Source of the DNA: an uncultured bacterium
GTDB lineage: Bacteria; Elusimicrobiota; Elusimicrobia; Elusimicrobiales; Elusimicrobiaceae
Length of the DNA stretch: 46,700 bases
Assembly: GCA_949294085.1 (NCBI GenBank)
Contig: CASFFX010000005.1
Span: 1-46,700, forward strand
Reading direction: 5' to 3'
In this document: in pieces, positions 26,137 to 34,601 of the stretch
Layout: each line of letters opens with the position of its first letter
How positions within the stretch are numbered: the stretch's first letter is position 1
Translations under genes and position numbers: made by a program
Notes under the pieces: model-generated
Told to the model about the DNA's origin: nothing
The model's input: the letters and a program-made list of their open reading frames with translations, nothing else
Database searches by the model: none

Positions 26137-26799
26137 TTACCAGTCTTTTTCTACGTTGCTGCCCATGGCGGCCCCGGCCTGGGTAGGCTTGCGATATTCG
26201 TTTTCCCGCGCCATTTGCATCACGCGGTCGGCGTCGTCCTTGCCCATTTGGTCTTGCTGGGGGGTGGAAGGCTGCTGCGGGTTTTGTTGGTCCTGCGCTT
26301 GGCCTTTCCCGTCCTGATTTTGTGGGGATTGGTTGGACGAATTTTGATCTTGATTTTGTTTATTTTGGTCGTTTTGGTTCTGCTGGTTTTGGCGTTGCTG
26401 CAAAATCAGCTGCAAATTGTGTATGGCTTCCTTGTCCTTGGGATTTTTGACGATGGCCTGCCGATAGGCGGCTTGCGCTTGCTGCGAGTCGCCCGCCCGG
26501 TAATAGGCGTTGCCCAGGTTAAACAGCGCGTCCTGGGCCAGCTCGTCGGACTGGCGGACCGTATCGGCAAAGGCTTTTTCGGCCGCTTGGTAATCCTTTA
26601 GATAATAGGCCGCCGCACCCGCCCCGAAAGAGGCTTCGGCATTGTCGGGTTCCTGTGCCAGCGCTTGGGTGTATTTGGTCAAGGCTTGGCCGTATTTTTT
26701 GTCTTCGTACAATTTGCCGCCTTGGCGCAAATCGGCCCGCACCCCGGCATAGGCGGAGGTTACGGCAAACAGCAGCAGCAAACATACGCATTTTCTCAT
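26137..26799 (-). CDS. batC: BatC-like TPR protein with Gln/Asn-rich tail
   Basis: 220 residues from ATG 26799. A signal peptide (MRKCVCLLLLFAVTSAYA) precedes about three TPR repeats. Then comes a low-complexity tract of Gln, Asn and Asp (roughly residues 135-190) and a short conserved-looking end. The frame upstream to 26889 lies inside batB and is not used. It should be a periplasmic scaffold of the Bat complex. The Q/N tract is typical of BatC-like proteins but its length varies. Confidence 0.85.
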   Translation of the reverse strand: MRKCVCLLLLFAVTSAYAGVRADLRQGGKLYEDKKYGQALTKYTQALAQEPDNAEASFGAGAAAYYLKDYQAAEKAFADTVRQSDELAQDALFNLGNAYYRAGDSQQAQAAYRQAIVKNPKDKEAIHNLQLILQQRQNQQNQNDQNKQNQDQNSSNQSPQNQDGKGQAQDQQNPQQPSTPQQDQMGKDDADRVMQMARENEYRKPTQAGAAMGSNVEKDW

Positions 26800-26807
26800 A
26801 CTATATT

Positions 26808-27851
26808 TTACCTTTTTTGAGATTCTTTTTCCGTGCCTTTGGCCAGCGGTTTGGGCCCGCGCGGCCACAGCAGGTAGCCCGCCAAACACAGCAGCGCCAA
26901 CCCCAGCGGGAACGCATAGCGGTTTTTATAGGCGGCCCGGGACGCCGTGCGCGAGGAAGAACGATCCAGCCGTTTGACCGCGGCTTCTACCTGGACGGCC
27001 ACTTGCGCCGGCGTCGTGTAGGGAATATACACGCCGTCCGTGGCTTGGGCCAGGTCCAGCAGGGTTTTTTCGTCCAATTTGGAAACGACGGTTTTGCCTT
27101 CTTTGTCCTTTTTGTATTCCAGCGCGCGGCCCGAAGCGTCCGTTTGCGTGGGAATCAGCGTGCCGTCCTTGGTGCCAATGCCGATGGCAATGATGCGAAT
27201 TCCGTTTTCCAGCGCGGCCTTTTTGGCGGCTTGCAGTTCTTCGGGGGCGTGGTCCTCGCCGTCCGTCAGCAAAATGAGCGCTTTGTGGCCCGGATATTTG
27301 GCCAGCATGCGCGCCGCCAGCTGCACCGGGGCCGAGAGCGACGTGCCCGGAACGGGCAGCATATCGGGTTTAAGGGACGAAATAAAATAGTTCAGCGCGT
27401 CGGCGTCCGTAGTAATCGGGCATTGTACGTACGCCTGGGACGTAAACGCAATAATGCCAATGCGTTCTTCCTTCAAATTGCTCACCAGCATACGGAGCAT
27501 ATTTTTGGCGTTTTCCAACCGGTCCGGTTTCAGGTCCTGCGCCCGCATGGAGGACGATACGTCCACCGCAATCACGGTTTGGGCAAAGGTCCCTTGCGCT
27601 TCTATTACTTCCGTGCCCCATTGGGGGCCGGCCAGCGCGGCAAACAGGAAGAACAACGTGCAGAAAAACAAGACGCCCCGCCAGCGGGAAATCGGGCGAA
27701 GCCCGGCCGTCAGCTTGGCATACGCCTGCGCGCCAAACAGCGCCCGGATTAAGCGGTTTTTGTACTTAAGGCCCAGCCAGGCGCCCAGCCCCGCCAACAG
27801 CGCGGCCGGAATAAAATAAAGCAAAAAGACAGGCTTTGCAAATAATTCCAT
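26808..27851 (-). CDS. batB: BatB-like VWA-domain membrane protein
   Basis: 347 residues. Two N-terminal helices, a von Willebrand A domain with an intact MIDAS (AVDVSSSMRAQD, later LTDGEDHAPEE), and a C-terminal helix followed by a basic tail. It should bind a divalent metal and a protein ligand on the periplasmic face. It starts one base after the batA stop, so the VWA pair is translationally coupled. Confidence 0.9.
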   Translation of the reverse strand: MELFAKPVFLLYFIPAALLAGLGAWLGLKYKNRLIRALFGAQAYAKLTAGLRPISRWRGVLFFCTLFFLFAALAGPQWGTEVIEAQGTFAQTVIAVDVSSSMRAQDLKPDRLENAKNMLRMLVSNLKEERIGIIAFTSQAYVQCPITTDADALNYFISSLKPDMLPVPGTSLSAPVQLAARMLAKYPGHKALILLTDGEDHAPEELQAAKKAALENGIRIIAIGIGTKDGTLIPTQTDASGRALEYKKDKEGKTVVSKLDEKTLLDLAQATDGVYIPYTTPAQVAVQVEAAVKRLDRSSSRTASRAAYKNRYAFPLGLALLCLAGYLLWPRGPKPLAKGTEKESQKR

Positions 27852-27852
27852 A

Positions 27853-28980
27853 TTAAGGCACCTTAATTAAAAACAATTTTTCCAGCAAAAAGGCCGCCAG
27901 CGTGCAGACCAGGGCCCACAGCAAGAACGGGTGATAGCAGTCGCTGCGGTCCACGGACGAGCTGGGCGCAAATTGCGTTTTTTCCAATTCGTTAATCGTA
28001 TCGTAAATCTGGGTCAGTTCGGCCTCGTTGGTGGCGCGGTAGAATTTGCCGCCCGTGGCGTTGGCAATTTCCATCAGCAGGCCTTCGTTGATTTCGTCCT
28101 CGGCGTTGGAGTAGAGGCTGGCCCCGGGAGCGCTGGCCGTGCCAATGGTATAGACGCGTATGCCGTAGGCGGCCGCGGCTTTGGCGGCCAGCTGCGGGGC
28201 AATCGTGCCGGCGTTGGAGTCGCCGTCCGTCAGCAAAATGATGATTTTGCTTTTGGCTTTGCTGTCTTTTAAGTGATTGGCCGCCACGCCCAATGCGTCG
28301 CCAATGGCGGTGTAATTGGGGTCCACCACGCCCAGGTATAAGGTGGAAATGTATTCCTGCAGGGCTTCGTGGTCCAGCGTAAGCGGCGCCTGGAGCATGG
28401 CTACTTTGGCAAAAGCCACCAGCCCGATGCGGTCGTTAAAGCGTTTGGAAATAAAGCGCAGCGCGGTGTTTTGCGCCGCCACAAAACGGTTGGGATAAAA
28501 ATCCTGCTTTTGCATAGAGGCCGACACGTCCATTACCAGCATAATGTCAATGCCTTCCGTTGGGGGAAGGACGGTGCGGTCCACCTTTACCGGGCGGGCC
28601 AGCGCCACCACCATCAGCACCAGCGCCAGCGTGTACAGCCCGGGCGCCAGCCAGCGCGTCAGCAAGACCCGCAGCGAAGCTTGCTCCACCTGCAGGTGCG
28701 TCAGCGGGTACGCAATCCGCCGGGCAAAGGCCCCGCGGAACACCGTCTGCGCGAGCAAAACAGCCAGCGGGATGACGAGCAGCAAAAACGCCCACGGGTG
28801 CAAAAAGTCCGCCTTTTCTCCCCACAGTTGCCTAAAAATCAATCCGCCCAAGGCGGCCGCCGCCATCGTGCCGAAAGCCGCCGTCAGCACGGCCCGCAGG
28901 CGGGGCATTTTTCGGGTAAACAAGTTGGCGCTCAGTACGCCCAGCAACAAACAAACGCTGATTAGGAAAAAATAAATCAT
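27853..28980 (-). CDS. batA: BatA-like VWA-domain membrane protein
   Basis: 375 residues from ATG 28980, which overlaps the upstream stop (ATGA). Several N-terminal helices, including an extra two-helix segment before the usual BatA start, precede a VWA domain with an intact MIDAS (VMDVSASMQKQD, LLTDGDSNAG) and a C-terminal membrane helix. A longer frame to 29292 runs through the neighbouring gene and is rejected. It probably pairs with BatB. Confidence 0.9.
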   Translation of the reverse strand: MIYFFLISVCLLLGVLSANLFTRKMPRLRAVLTAAFGTMAAAALGGLIFRQLWGEKADFLHPWAFLLLVIPLAVLLAQTVFRGAFARRIAYPLTHLQVEQASLRVLLTRWLAPGLYTLALVLMVVALARPVKVDRTVLPPTEGIDIMLVMDVSASMQKQDFYPNRFVAAQNTALRFISKRFNDRIGLVAFAKVAMLQAPLTLDHEALQEYISTLYLGVVDPNYTAIGDALGVAANHLKDSKAKSKIIILLTDGDSNAGTIAPQLAAKAAAAYGIRVYTIGTASAPGASLYSNAEDEINEGLLMEIANATGGKFYRATNEAELTQIYDTINELEKTQFAPSSSVDRSDCYHPFLLWALVCTLAAFLLEKLFLIKVP

Positions 28981-29891
28981 TTTTCCTCCTTGTCGGCGCC
29001 GGGGGCCAGCTCTTTGGGGGCCGTTTCGGTAATGATTTGCCGCAGCAGTGTAATGTCTCGGTCGCGCACGGCAACGGACGGCACGGCTTTGGCAAATTTT
29101 ACCAAATCCCCCGAGCTTAAAAATTCCCGCAAGTCCGACATCAGGGGCTTCATCTGCGGCATGTTTTTCACGCGCCGCAGCAGTTCCGCCGTCGTATCGG
29201 CCGAGGCGTCCACGTGAAATTGACGCCAGAGGTATTCCCGTAAAATTTCGGAAAGGGTGATATAGAACAGCTTGTATTGCTGGTTTTCCCAAAGGCCGCT
29301 GTCTAGCAGCGCGTCAATTTTGGACAGGGCAATCACGTTGCCCGGCCGCGTGTCCAGCTCCGCTGCCGACACATGCAGCGCCCGCGTGTGCAGCCGCCGA
29401 TACCAAATATACCCTACCGCGCCCAAAGCCGCCAAAGCCAACAGCACCGCCAGCCACATCAGCCAGCCAAACGGCACATGCGGCGGGCGGATTTCGCGCA
29501 GGTTGGGGTCGTCAAAAGTTTTGACTTTGGAAACATCTATAAACAGTTCCTGCGGAGCCGAGGCGACGGCTTGCCCGTCCTGCTCCAGCCGGAAGGTAAC
29601 GGTAAAGGTAGATTTGCCCAGCACAAAGGGCATAACGGTAAAATCGTACGTGCCGGTGCCGGGGGAATTTTCCGTCCAGGAAGATTGGGTAATGGTAAAG
29701 TCGTCGGAGAGGGAATCTTCGTCCAGCGTTACGGCATAGCCGGGCGTGTGCGACAGCACAAACTGCAGCGCAAACGGCTGGGCAAAGGGGACCGTTTGCG
29801 GGGCGCGCTGTTCCACCACGCTGATTTCCTGCGCGGGCAGAAACGGCGCCAGGAACAAGCAACTCAGACACAACAAGACGGTTCTTTTCAC
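28977..29891 (-). CDS. Bat-operon exported membrane protein (DUF4381/BatD-N-like, tentative)
   Basis: 304 residues from a GTG at 29891 with a TAGGAG ribosome binding site; the frame before it overlaps the DUF58 gene. A signal peptide (ending near FLPAQ) is followed by a beta-rich domain of about 130 residues, one membrane helix around residues 155-175, and a cytoplasmic helical region (LFYITLSEILREYLWRQF). A similar gene is common between DUF58 and batA in such operons. It is 1 bp from the DUF58 stop. Function unknown beyond likely membership in the complex. Confidence 0.75.
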   Translation of the reverse strand: MKRTVLLCLSCLFLAPFLPAQEISVVEQRAPQTVPFAQPFALQFVLSHTPGYAVTLDEDSLSDDFTITQSSWTENSPGTGTYDFTVMPFVLGKSTFTVTFRLEQDGQAVASAPQELFIDVSKVKTFDDPNLREIRPPHVPFGWLMWLAVLLALAALGAVGYIWYRRLHTRALHVSAAELDTRPGNVIALSKIDALLDSGLWENQQYKLFYITLSEILREYLWRQFHVDASADTTAELLRRVKNMPQMKPLMSDLREFLSSGDLVKFAKAVPSVAVRDRDITLLRQIITETAPKELAPGADKEEK

Positions 29892-29892
29892 G

Positions 29893-30783
29893 TTATCTCC
29901 TAATTTTTTTGGCCCGCTGTTTGAAAAATGCAATGACCGGATCGGCCGGCGGCAGGGCCGTGTCCACGCGAATCGGCTCAATCTTATACGGGTTGAACAA
30001 GGCCTGCAGCGCGGCCGTTTGCTCCCGGCTGTGCTGGGCCAGCGCCTGATTGATTTCGCCCGAGGACAAACACCAAAAATCCGCTTCGCCCGTTTCGGGG
30101 TCGGCCACGTCCAGGCATGCGTGCAAGGGCGGCAGGCGGGTTTCCAGCGGGTCCTGTACGACGACGGGAATTAAATCAAACTTGCGGGCCGCCAGTTTGA
30201 ACGGCTTGGCAAACGACGATACCGGAGCCAGAAAATCGGAAATTAAAATTAAAATGCCTTGCCGTTTGATGACCTTGGACAGCGTTTCAAGGCAAAGGCC
30301 GATGTCCGTACCTTGGCGGCGGGGTTCAAACGCCACCAACTCGCGAATCAGGCGCAGCACGTGTTTTTTGCCTTTGCGGGGGGGAAGGAAGAGCTCCACT
30401 TGGTCCGAAAAGAGCATTAGGCCCACCTTGTCGCTGTTTTTGATGGCGGAAAAGGCAAACAGCGCCGCCAATTCGGCCGCGGTTTCCTGCTTGAGCTTGT
30501 TGGACGAGCCAAACCGCTGCGAGCCGGATACGTCGCACGCAATCATCAACGTCAATTCGCGCTCTTCGTTGTATTTTTTGATGTACGGTACGCCCGTGCG
30601 TGCGGTTACGTTCCAGTCAATGGAGCGGATATCGTCCCCGGGGGTGTATTCGCGCACTTCGGCAAATTCAATCCCCTGGCCCTTAAACGCACTCAAGTAC
30701 TCTCCGGCGAACGTTTCCGACACCAATTTGTTCGTCTGGATTTCAATTTGGCGTACTTTTTTAAGAATTTCCGCGGTATCCAC
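29893..30783 (-). CDS. DUF58-family protein of the MoxR/Bat system
   Basis: 296 residues. The DUF58 signature is GIEFAEVREYTPGDDIRSIDWNVTARTG near residues 36-64, followed by a VWA-like fold (MIACDVSGSQRFG, ILILISDFLAP). It has no membrane segment, so it is cytoplasmic or peripheral. These proteins act with MoxR ATPases, probably as adaptors for VWA proteins. It lies 22 bp downstream of moxR and 1 bp before the next gene. Confidence 0.92.
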   Translation of the reverse strand: MDTAEILKKVRQIEIQTNKLVSETFAGEYLSAFKGQGIEFAEVREYTPGDDIRSIDWNVTARTGVPYIKKYNEERELTLMIACDVSGSQRFGSSNKLKQETAAELAALFAFSAIKNSDKVGLMLFSDQVELFLPPRKGKKHVLRLIRELVAFEPRRQGTDIGLCLETLSKVIKRQGILILISDFLAPVSSFAKPFKLAARKFDLIPVVVQDPLETRLPPLHACLDVADPETGEADFWCLSSGEINQALAQHSREQTAALQALFNPYKIEPIRVDTALPPADPVIAFFKQRAKKIRR

Positions 30784-30805
30784 GGTTTACCCCCCGGCGC
30801 GGTGT

Positions 30806-31789
30806 TTACGGCACGTCCACCGCGTCAAAGATTTGTTTGACGATTTGGTCGGAGGAAATGTTTTCGGCTTCGGCCTCGTAAGACAAAAGCACCCGGTGGC
30901 GCAAGACGTCCAGGCCGATGGCTTTGATGTCCTCGGGCGTTACGTAGCCGCGCCCGTTTAAGAAAGCGTACGCCTTGGCCGCCTGCGTGAGGAAAATGGT
31001 GGCACGCGGGCTGGCGCCGTAGGCGATAAACGAGGCCAGTTTTTCCAAACCGGCGGATTTCGGGTCGCGCGTGGCGAATACCAGGTCCACAATGTAATTT
31101 TTGATTTTATCGTCCACGTAAATGCTGTCCGTTACCGCGCGGGCCTTCAAAATCATTTCCGGGGTAACGTTGGTGTTGATTTCAATTTTTTGGTGGGAAG
31201 CCATACGCTCCAAAATCAATTTTTCTTCTTCTTTGCTCGGGTACGTTACCAGTACTTTAAGCATAAAGCGGTCCACCTGTGCTTCCGGCAGCGGGTAGGT
31301 GCCTTCCTGTTCCACCGGGTTTTGGGTGGCCATTACCATAAAAGGAGAGGGGAGCGGATCCGTCTTGTCGCCCAGGGTTACCTGGCGTTCCTGCATGGCT
31401 TCCAGCAAAGCGCTTTGCACTTTAGCCGGGGAGCGGTTGATTTCGTCCGCCAAGACAAAATTGGCAAATATCGGCCCGCGTTTGGGGTAGAATAAACCGT
31501 CTTTGGGATTGAAAATCAGCGTGCCGGTAATATCGGCCGGGAGCAAATCGGGCGTGAACTGGATGCGCTGAAACTTGGCGTGAATCGCCTGCGCCAGCGT
31601 TTTGACGGCCAACGTTTTGGCTAGCCCCGGTACGCCTTCCAGTAAAATGTGCCCGTCGGCCAGCAAAGCAACCAACATTTTTTCCACCAGGGCTTCCTGC
31701 CCTACGATTACCTTGCCTACTTCCCGCTTCAAATCTTGCAAAAAGATGCTTTCCTGCTGGACTTGTTTGTTAAGCGTCGCAATATCCAT
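30806..31789 (-). CDS. moxR: MoxR-family AAA+ ATPase
   Basis: 327 residues. Walker A is GVPGLAKT, Walker B/DEIN is [12 protein letters not shown], and the sensor and pore-region motifs [11 protein letters not shown] and [22 protein letters not shown] are present. It is a chaperone-like ATPase thought to activate VWA proteins (BatA/BatB). It heads the long operon. The start has an ACAGGAGG ribosome binding site, and a TATAAT about 50 nt upstream (near 31840) suggests a leadered promoter. Confidence 0.95.
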   Translation of the reverse strand: [327 protein letters not shown]

Positions 31790-31904
31790 ATTCCCCCTCC
31801 TGTCCCGTTCGGAAAAATCCGGTGGGTGTTTCCTATATTATAATAAATTGGACCTAAAATGAACCGATGCGGTTCGGTTAAAAAGGGTTATATCCAAAAG
31901 GATT

Positions 31905-31926
31905 AAAAAACCCCCGCGCGGGGGGT
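31905..31926 (-). terminator. Terminator after the 36-residue small gene
   Basis: On the minus strand CCCCC-GCGC-GGGGG is followed by TTTTTT (31910-31905), starting about 14 nt after the stop codon at 31940. The perfect 5-bp G:C stem with six T's is a compact intrinsic terminator. Confidence 0.8.
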
Positions 31927-31939
31927 AAGCTGGAACGGC

Positions 31940-32050
31940 CTAGCGCTTGCGGAAAAACGCCGCCAAACAGCCGGCTAAATATTGTTTGCCCTGCCATACA
32001 TTTTCGCCTTTGGCGGAGGGGAAAATGTTTTTGTACAGTTCCGAGGTCAT
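31940..32050 (-). CDS. Small protein, 36 residues (unrecognised)
   Basis: The frame runs from ATG 32050 to TAG at 31940. It has a strong ribosome binding site (GAAGGAG, 7 nt spacer), an AT-rich TATAAA-containing upstream region, and its own intrinsic terminator. The peptide starts MTSELYKNIF, has a central GENVWQGKQ, and ends with a short hydrophobic stretch (YLAGCLAAFF) and RKR. This complete small transcription unit fills the gap between moxR and the 32326 gene. No known family is recognised. A membrane-associated peptide is possible from the hydrophobic basic tail. Confidence 0.55.
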   Translation of the reverse strand: MTSELYKNIFPSAKGENVWQGKQYLAGCLAAFFRKR

Positions 32051-32325
32051 TTGCCTGCTCCTTCAAACCAATTTTATATATTATGTATCAATTAGACCCC
32101 AAAAACAAGAGGAAATTTTTGTACGGCTTTTGGGCGGAAAGGAACGGATAGAGCGTTTGCTGGTTGGCTGATGCGGCACCGAGGCGATTTTACAGGGCGA
32201 GGGACGGCCGCCACCGGGCTTTTTTGCCTGCGGGACAAGCGCGGCTGTTTTATGGGCAAGACACTCACGTGATGACGTCAAACGCGTAAAGCAAAACGGC
32301 TGTTTAATTATCGGATTACTTTCCC

Positions 32326-33231
32326 TTAAGGGAGGTTTTCTTTGTTTAAGGCGTCCAGCCGCTTTTGAATAGCGTAGCTGACCCACAGCTTGCGCAGAAA
32401 AAACCCCGCCCCTGCCAGCAACACGCCAATTAGTCCGCCTAAGAACGCCTTTAACGGCCAAGCGGCGTGCAGCCGAATCATAACCGGTAAAAAGATGATT
32501 CCCTGCGCCAGGGCCAGCCCCGCCAGTACGGCGCTGGTGGCCCACCAGCTGAGGCGTTGCTGCGGAAATTCCCGCCGCATCAGGCCGTAGCGGCGGTGAT
32601 TTTCCAGCTGCTCTTGTACGAACTGAAGCATTTTTTGCTCGCATGCGGACGGACTTTTGGCGGGCTGTCCCAACTGGGCGGACGCCGTGCAGGAACGAAA
32701 TTTTTTGCCTTCGTCTAATAGTTTTTGCAGGAAAGACAAGGTTCCCCGATATGGCACCGTAACGGACGCCCCTTCGGCCGAAAAAGTGATTTCTATCGGG
32801 TCCAGCGCGCATACGGTTTGGCTGCGGCGGTTGTATTGAACCCTGACGGGCACGCGGACGGTCAGGTCCGTTGTGGCATACGGCAGAAACACGCGGCGGT
32901 GCGGGTTTTGGTATTCCAACTGCACGCCGTCTTTTTCAAAAGAAACCGATGCTACACGCGGACCTTTTGTTTTGGAAGCGCCCCGGCTGATGAGTTGCCA
33001 AACGCCCCACACGAGTCCTATCGCCACCGCCCAAGGCAAAGCCAGCAGTGCCAGATAGGCCACGGGGTCCTTTTGCCGGGCATGAACCAGCAAGTCCGCC
33101 CAAAATTCTTTCCAGATAAAATTGGGCATGGTGTGCGACATGGTCAAAAGCACCAGAAAAATGATGACGGCATAGGCAAGAATAAAAACGAAGTCCGCCG
33201 GAATAATAAATTGTTTTGTTTTTAATTTCAT
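32326..33231 (-). CDS. Hypothetical four-helix membrane protein
   Basis: 301 residues from ATG 33231. Two helices near the N-terminus, a soluble beta-rich middle (about residues 95-180), and two more helices near residues 230-285 that end in a short basic tail. No family recognised. In-frame ATGs at 33249 and 33237 also exist. ATG 33231 is chosen because TACACT lies 6 nt upstream, the leaderless spacing seen elsewhere, and the protein then starts with MKLKTK. Downstream, 32051-32325 holds no convincing gene. Confidence 0.75.
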   Translation of the reverse strand: MKLKTKQFIIPADFVFILAYAVIIFLVLLTMSHTMPNFIWKEFWADLLVHARQKDPVAYLALLALPWAVAIGLVWGVWQLISRGASKTKGPRVASVSFEKDGVQLEYQNPHRRVFLPYATTDLTVRVPVRVQYNRRSQTVCALDPIEITFSAEGASVTVPYRGTLSFLQKLLDEGKKFRSCTASAQLGQPAKSPSACEQKMLQFVQEQLENHRRYGLMRREFPQQRLSWWATSAVLAGLALAQGIIFLPVMIRLHAAWPLKAFLGGLIGVLLAGAGFFLRKLWVSYAIQKRLDALNKENLP

Positions 33232-33285
33232 GAACATAGTGTAGCACAAAAATTAATTTTCTAAAAGGATAAAGGACGAAATTGC

Positions 33286-33300
33286 GTGCAGTGTGTGCAC
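33286..33300. promoter_or_regulatory. Palindrome GTGCA-N5-TGCAC upstream of pilin 3
   Basis: A perfect 5-bp inverted repeat with a 5-bp spacer ends 2 bp before the -35 hexamer of the pilin promoter. The position and symmetry suit a dimeric regulator site. No regulator is identified. Confidence 0.4.
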
Positions 33301-33302
33301 TA

Positions 33303-33330
33303 TTGAAATTCTTGTATTTTTTAGTACAAT
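33303..33330 (+). promoter_or_regulatory. Promoter of pilin 3
   Basis: TTGAAA (33303-33308) and TACAAT (33325-33330) are spaced by 16 bp. This is the best sigma-70-type promoter in the window. A GGAGG ribosome binding site follows 9 nt before the ATG at 33359. Confidence 0.7.
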
Positions 33331-33358
33331 AAAATTAGCTGTATAACGGAGGAAAAAT

Positions 33359-33880
33359 ATGAAAAATACGGGTTTTACGTTAATTGAACTGTTGGTAGTG
33401 GTACTGATTATTGGTATTTTGTCCAGCGTGGCCTTGCCGCAATACACCAAAGCGGTGGAAAAATCCCGCGCGGCGGGTGCGTATCAAACGATTAAAGCGA
33501 TTAATGACGCGGAAAAAATAGCCAATTTGGAAAACGGGACGGAAGGGGTCATTTATCCGTTTGATGAATTATCGGTTTCCTTTGTTGATAAGAACGGCCA
33601 CCAGGCTACAGGTACTCGCTATGAAGGAAAGGATTATAGATTTGTACTGCAAAACGGATACACTGGAACAATCAGTTTAACGGAACCTGCCGGCGCGTGG
33701 CCTGATGAAAATACAAGAAGTTCCCGCGGCGATTATTTTTTGGGTATTAACAACGGACGCCGCACCTGCGGAGTGGTGGACGGCTCGGAAAAAGGCCGTG
33801 AAATTTGCCGCGCCTTGGTGGGGAGTGTTTCCGTTTCTACCTCGCTGTGCGTAAGCGGCGAAACCTGCTACATGGAATAA
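33359..33880 (+). CDS. Type IV pilin-like protein, orphan 3
   Basis: 173 residues. The leader MKNTG is followed by [24 protein letters not shown], with mature Glu5. The C-terminal domain has the paired Cys motif (TCGVVDGSEKGREICRALVG) plus a terminal CVSGETC. It has a strong promoter and a good GGAGG. Unlike the other two it is followed at once (7 bp) by a GT2 glycosyltransferase and then a GT-C protein, suggesting that its product or another surface protein is glycosylated. That link is inference. Confidence 0.92.
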   Translation: MKNTGFTLIELLVVVLIIGILSSVALPQYTKAVEKSRAAGAYQTIKAINDAEKIANLENGTEGVIYPFDELSVSFVDKNGHQATGTRYEGKDYRFVLQNGYTGTISLTEPAGAWPDENTRSSRGDYFLGINNGRRTCGVVDGSEKGREICRALVGSVSVSTSLCVSGETCYME

Positions 33881-33887
33881 TTTTGTT

Positions 33888-34595
33888 ATGCCCAGCACAG
33901 AAAAAGCGTTGGTGTTAAGTGTTGTGCTTCCTTGCTTAAATGAAGAGAAGTCGCTCCCGCTGTGCTTGGCTGAAATAAAAAAAACCGTGGATCAAATGCA
34001 AATTCCGTACGAAATCATCGTGGCGGACAATCAATCCACGGACGGCAGCGCCCGGGAAGCCGCCGCTTTCGGCGCGCGGGTGGTGCCGGTGCAAAAAAGG
34101 GGCTATGGCAGTGCGGTAAACGGCGGAATTTTGGCGGCCCGGGGGCAGATTGTCCTGTTTGGAGATGCCGACTGTTCCTACCCGTTTTACGATATTCCCA
34201 AACTGGTAACGCCTATCTTGCAAAACCGGGCGGATTTCGTGCTGGGCAACCGCTTGAATCAAACGCTGGAGCCCGGCGCCATGCCCAAGCTCAACCGCTA
34301 TTTCGGCACGCCGGTTCTGTCGGCTTTAATCCGCTGGTTTTACCGAATTGCGGTGTATGACTGCAACGGCGGCATGCGGGCGTTTCGGCGCAGTATTTAT
34401 GAGGGGTTGCACTTAAAACAGCCCGGCATGGAATTTGCCAGCGAAATGCTGATTGCCGTGGGGAAACAGAAAATCCGTTACCTGGAAGTGCCCATTTCGC
34501 TTCGTCCGGCCCACCCTTCCCACACGCCGTACCTGCGCCCCTGGCGCGACGGTCTGCGCCACCTGCGCACAATTTTACGGGGGTTGTGGAACTGA
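33888..34595 (+). CDS. GT2 glycosyltransferase, polyprenyl-phosphate sugar synthase type
   Basis: 235 residues, no membrane helix. It is a GT-A fold with VVLPCLNEEKSL, IIVADNQSTDGS and the metal-binding DADCSYP (93-99), a DPM1-like signature. Such enzymes put a sugar on dolichyl or undecaprenyl phosphate at the cytoplasmic face. The C-terminus carries the PSHTPYLRPWRDG stretch seen in this family. It sits between a pilin and a GT-C protein, which could use the lipid-linked sugar it makes. The donor sugar cannot be deduced. Confidence 0.88.
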   Translation: MPSTEKALVLSVVLPCLNEEKSLPLCLAEIKKTVDQMQIPYEIIVADNQSTDGSAREAAAFGARVVPVQKRGYGSAVNGGILAARGQIVLFGDADCSYPFYDIPKLVTPILQNRADFVLGNRLNQTLEPGAMPKLNRYFGTPVLSALIRWFYRIAVYDCNGGMRAFRRSIYEGLHLKQPGMEFASEMLIAVGKQKIRYLEVPISLRPAHPSHTPYLRPWRDGLRHLRTILRGLWN

Positions 34596-34601
34596 TTTGC
34601 C

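Noticed and set aside
27853..29292. Longer form of batA starting at 29292
   Set aside because: The first ~104 codons run antisense-like through another gene's frame and lack signal or domain features; ATG 28980 overlaps the upstream stop.
32083..32151. 22-codon plus-strand frame (MYQLDPKNKRKF ...)
   Set aside because: It has no ribosome binding site and no promoter at usable spacing; nothing else in 32051-32325 looks coding.
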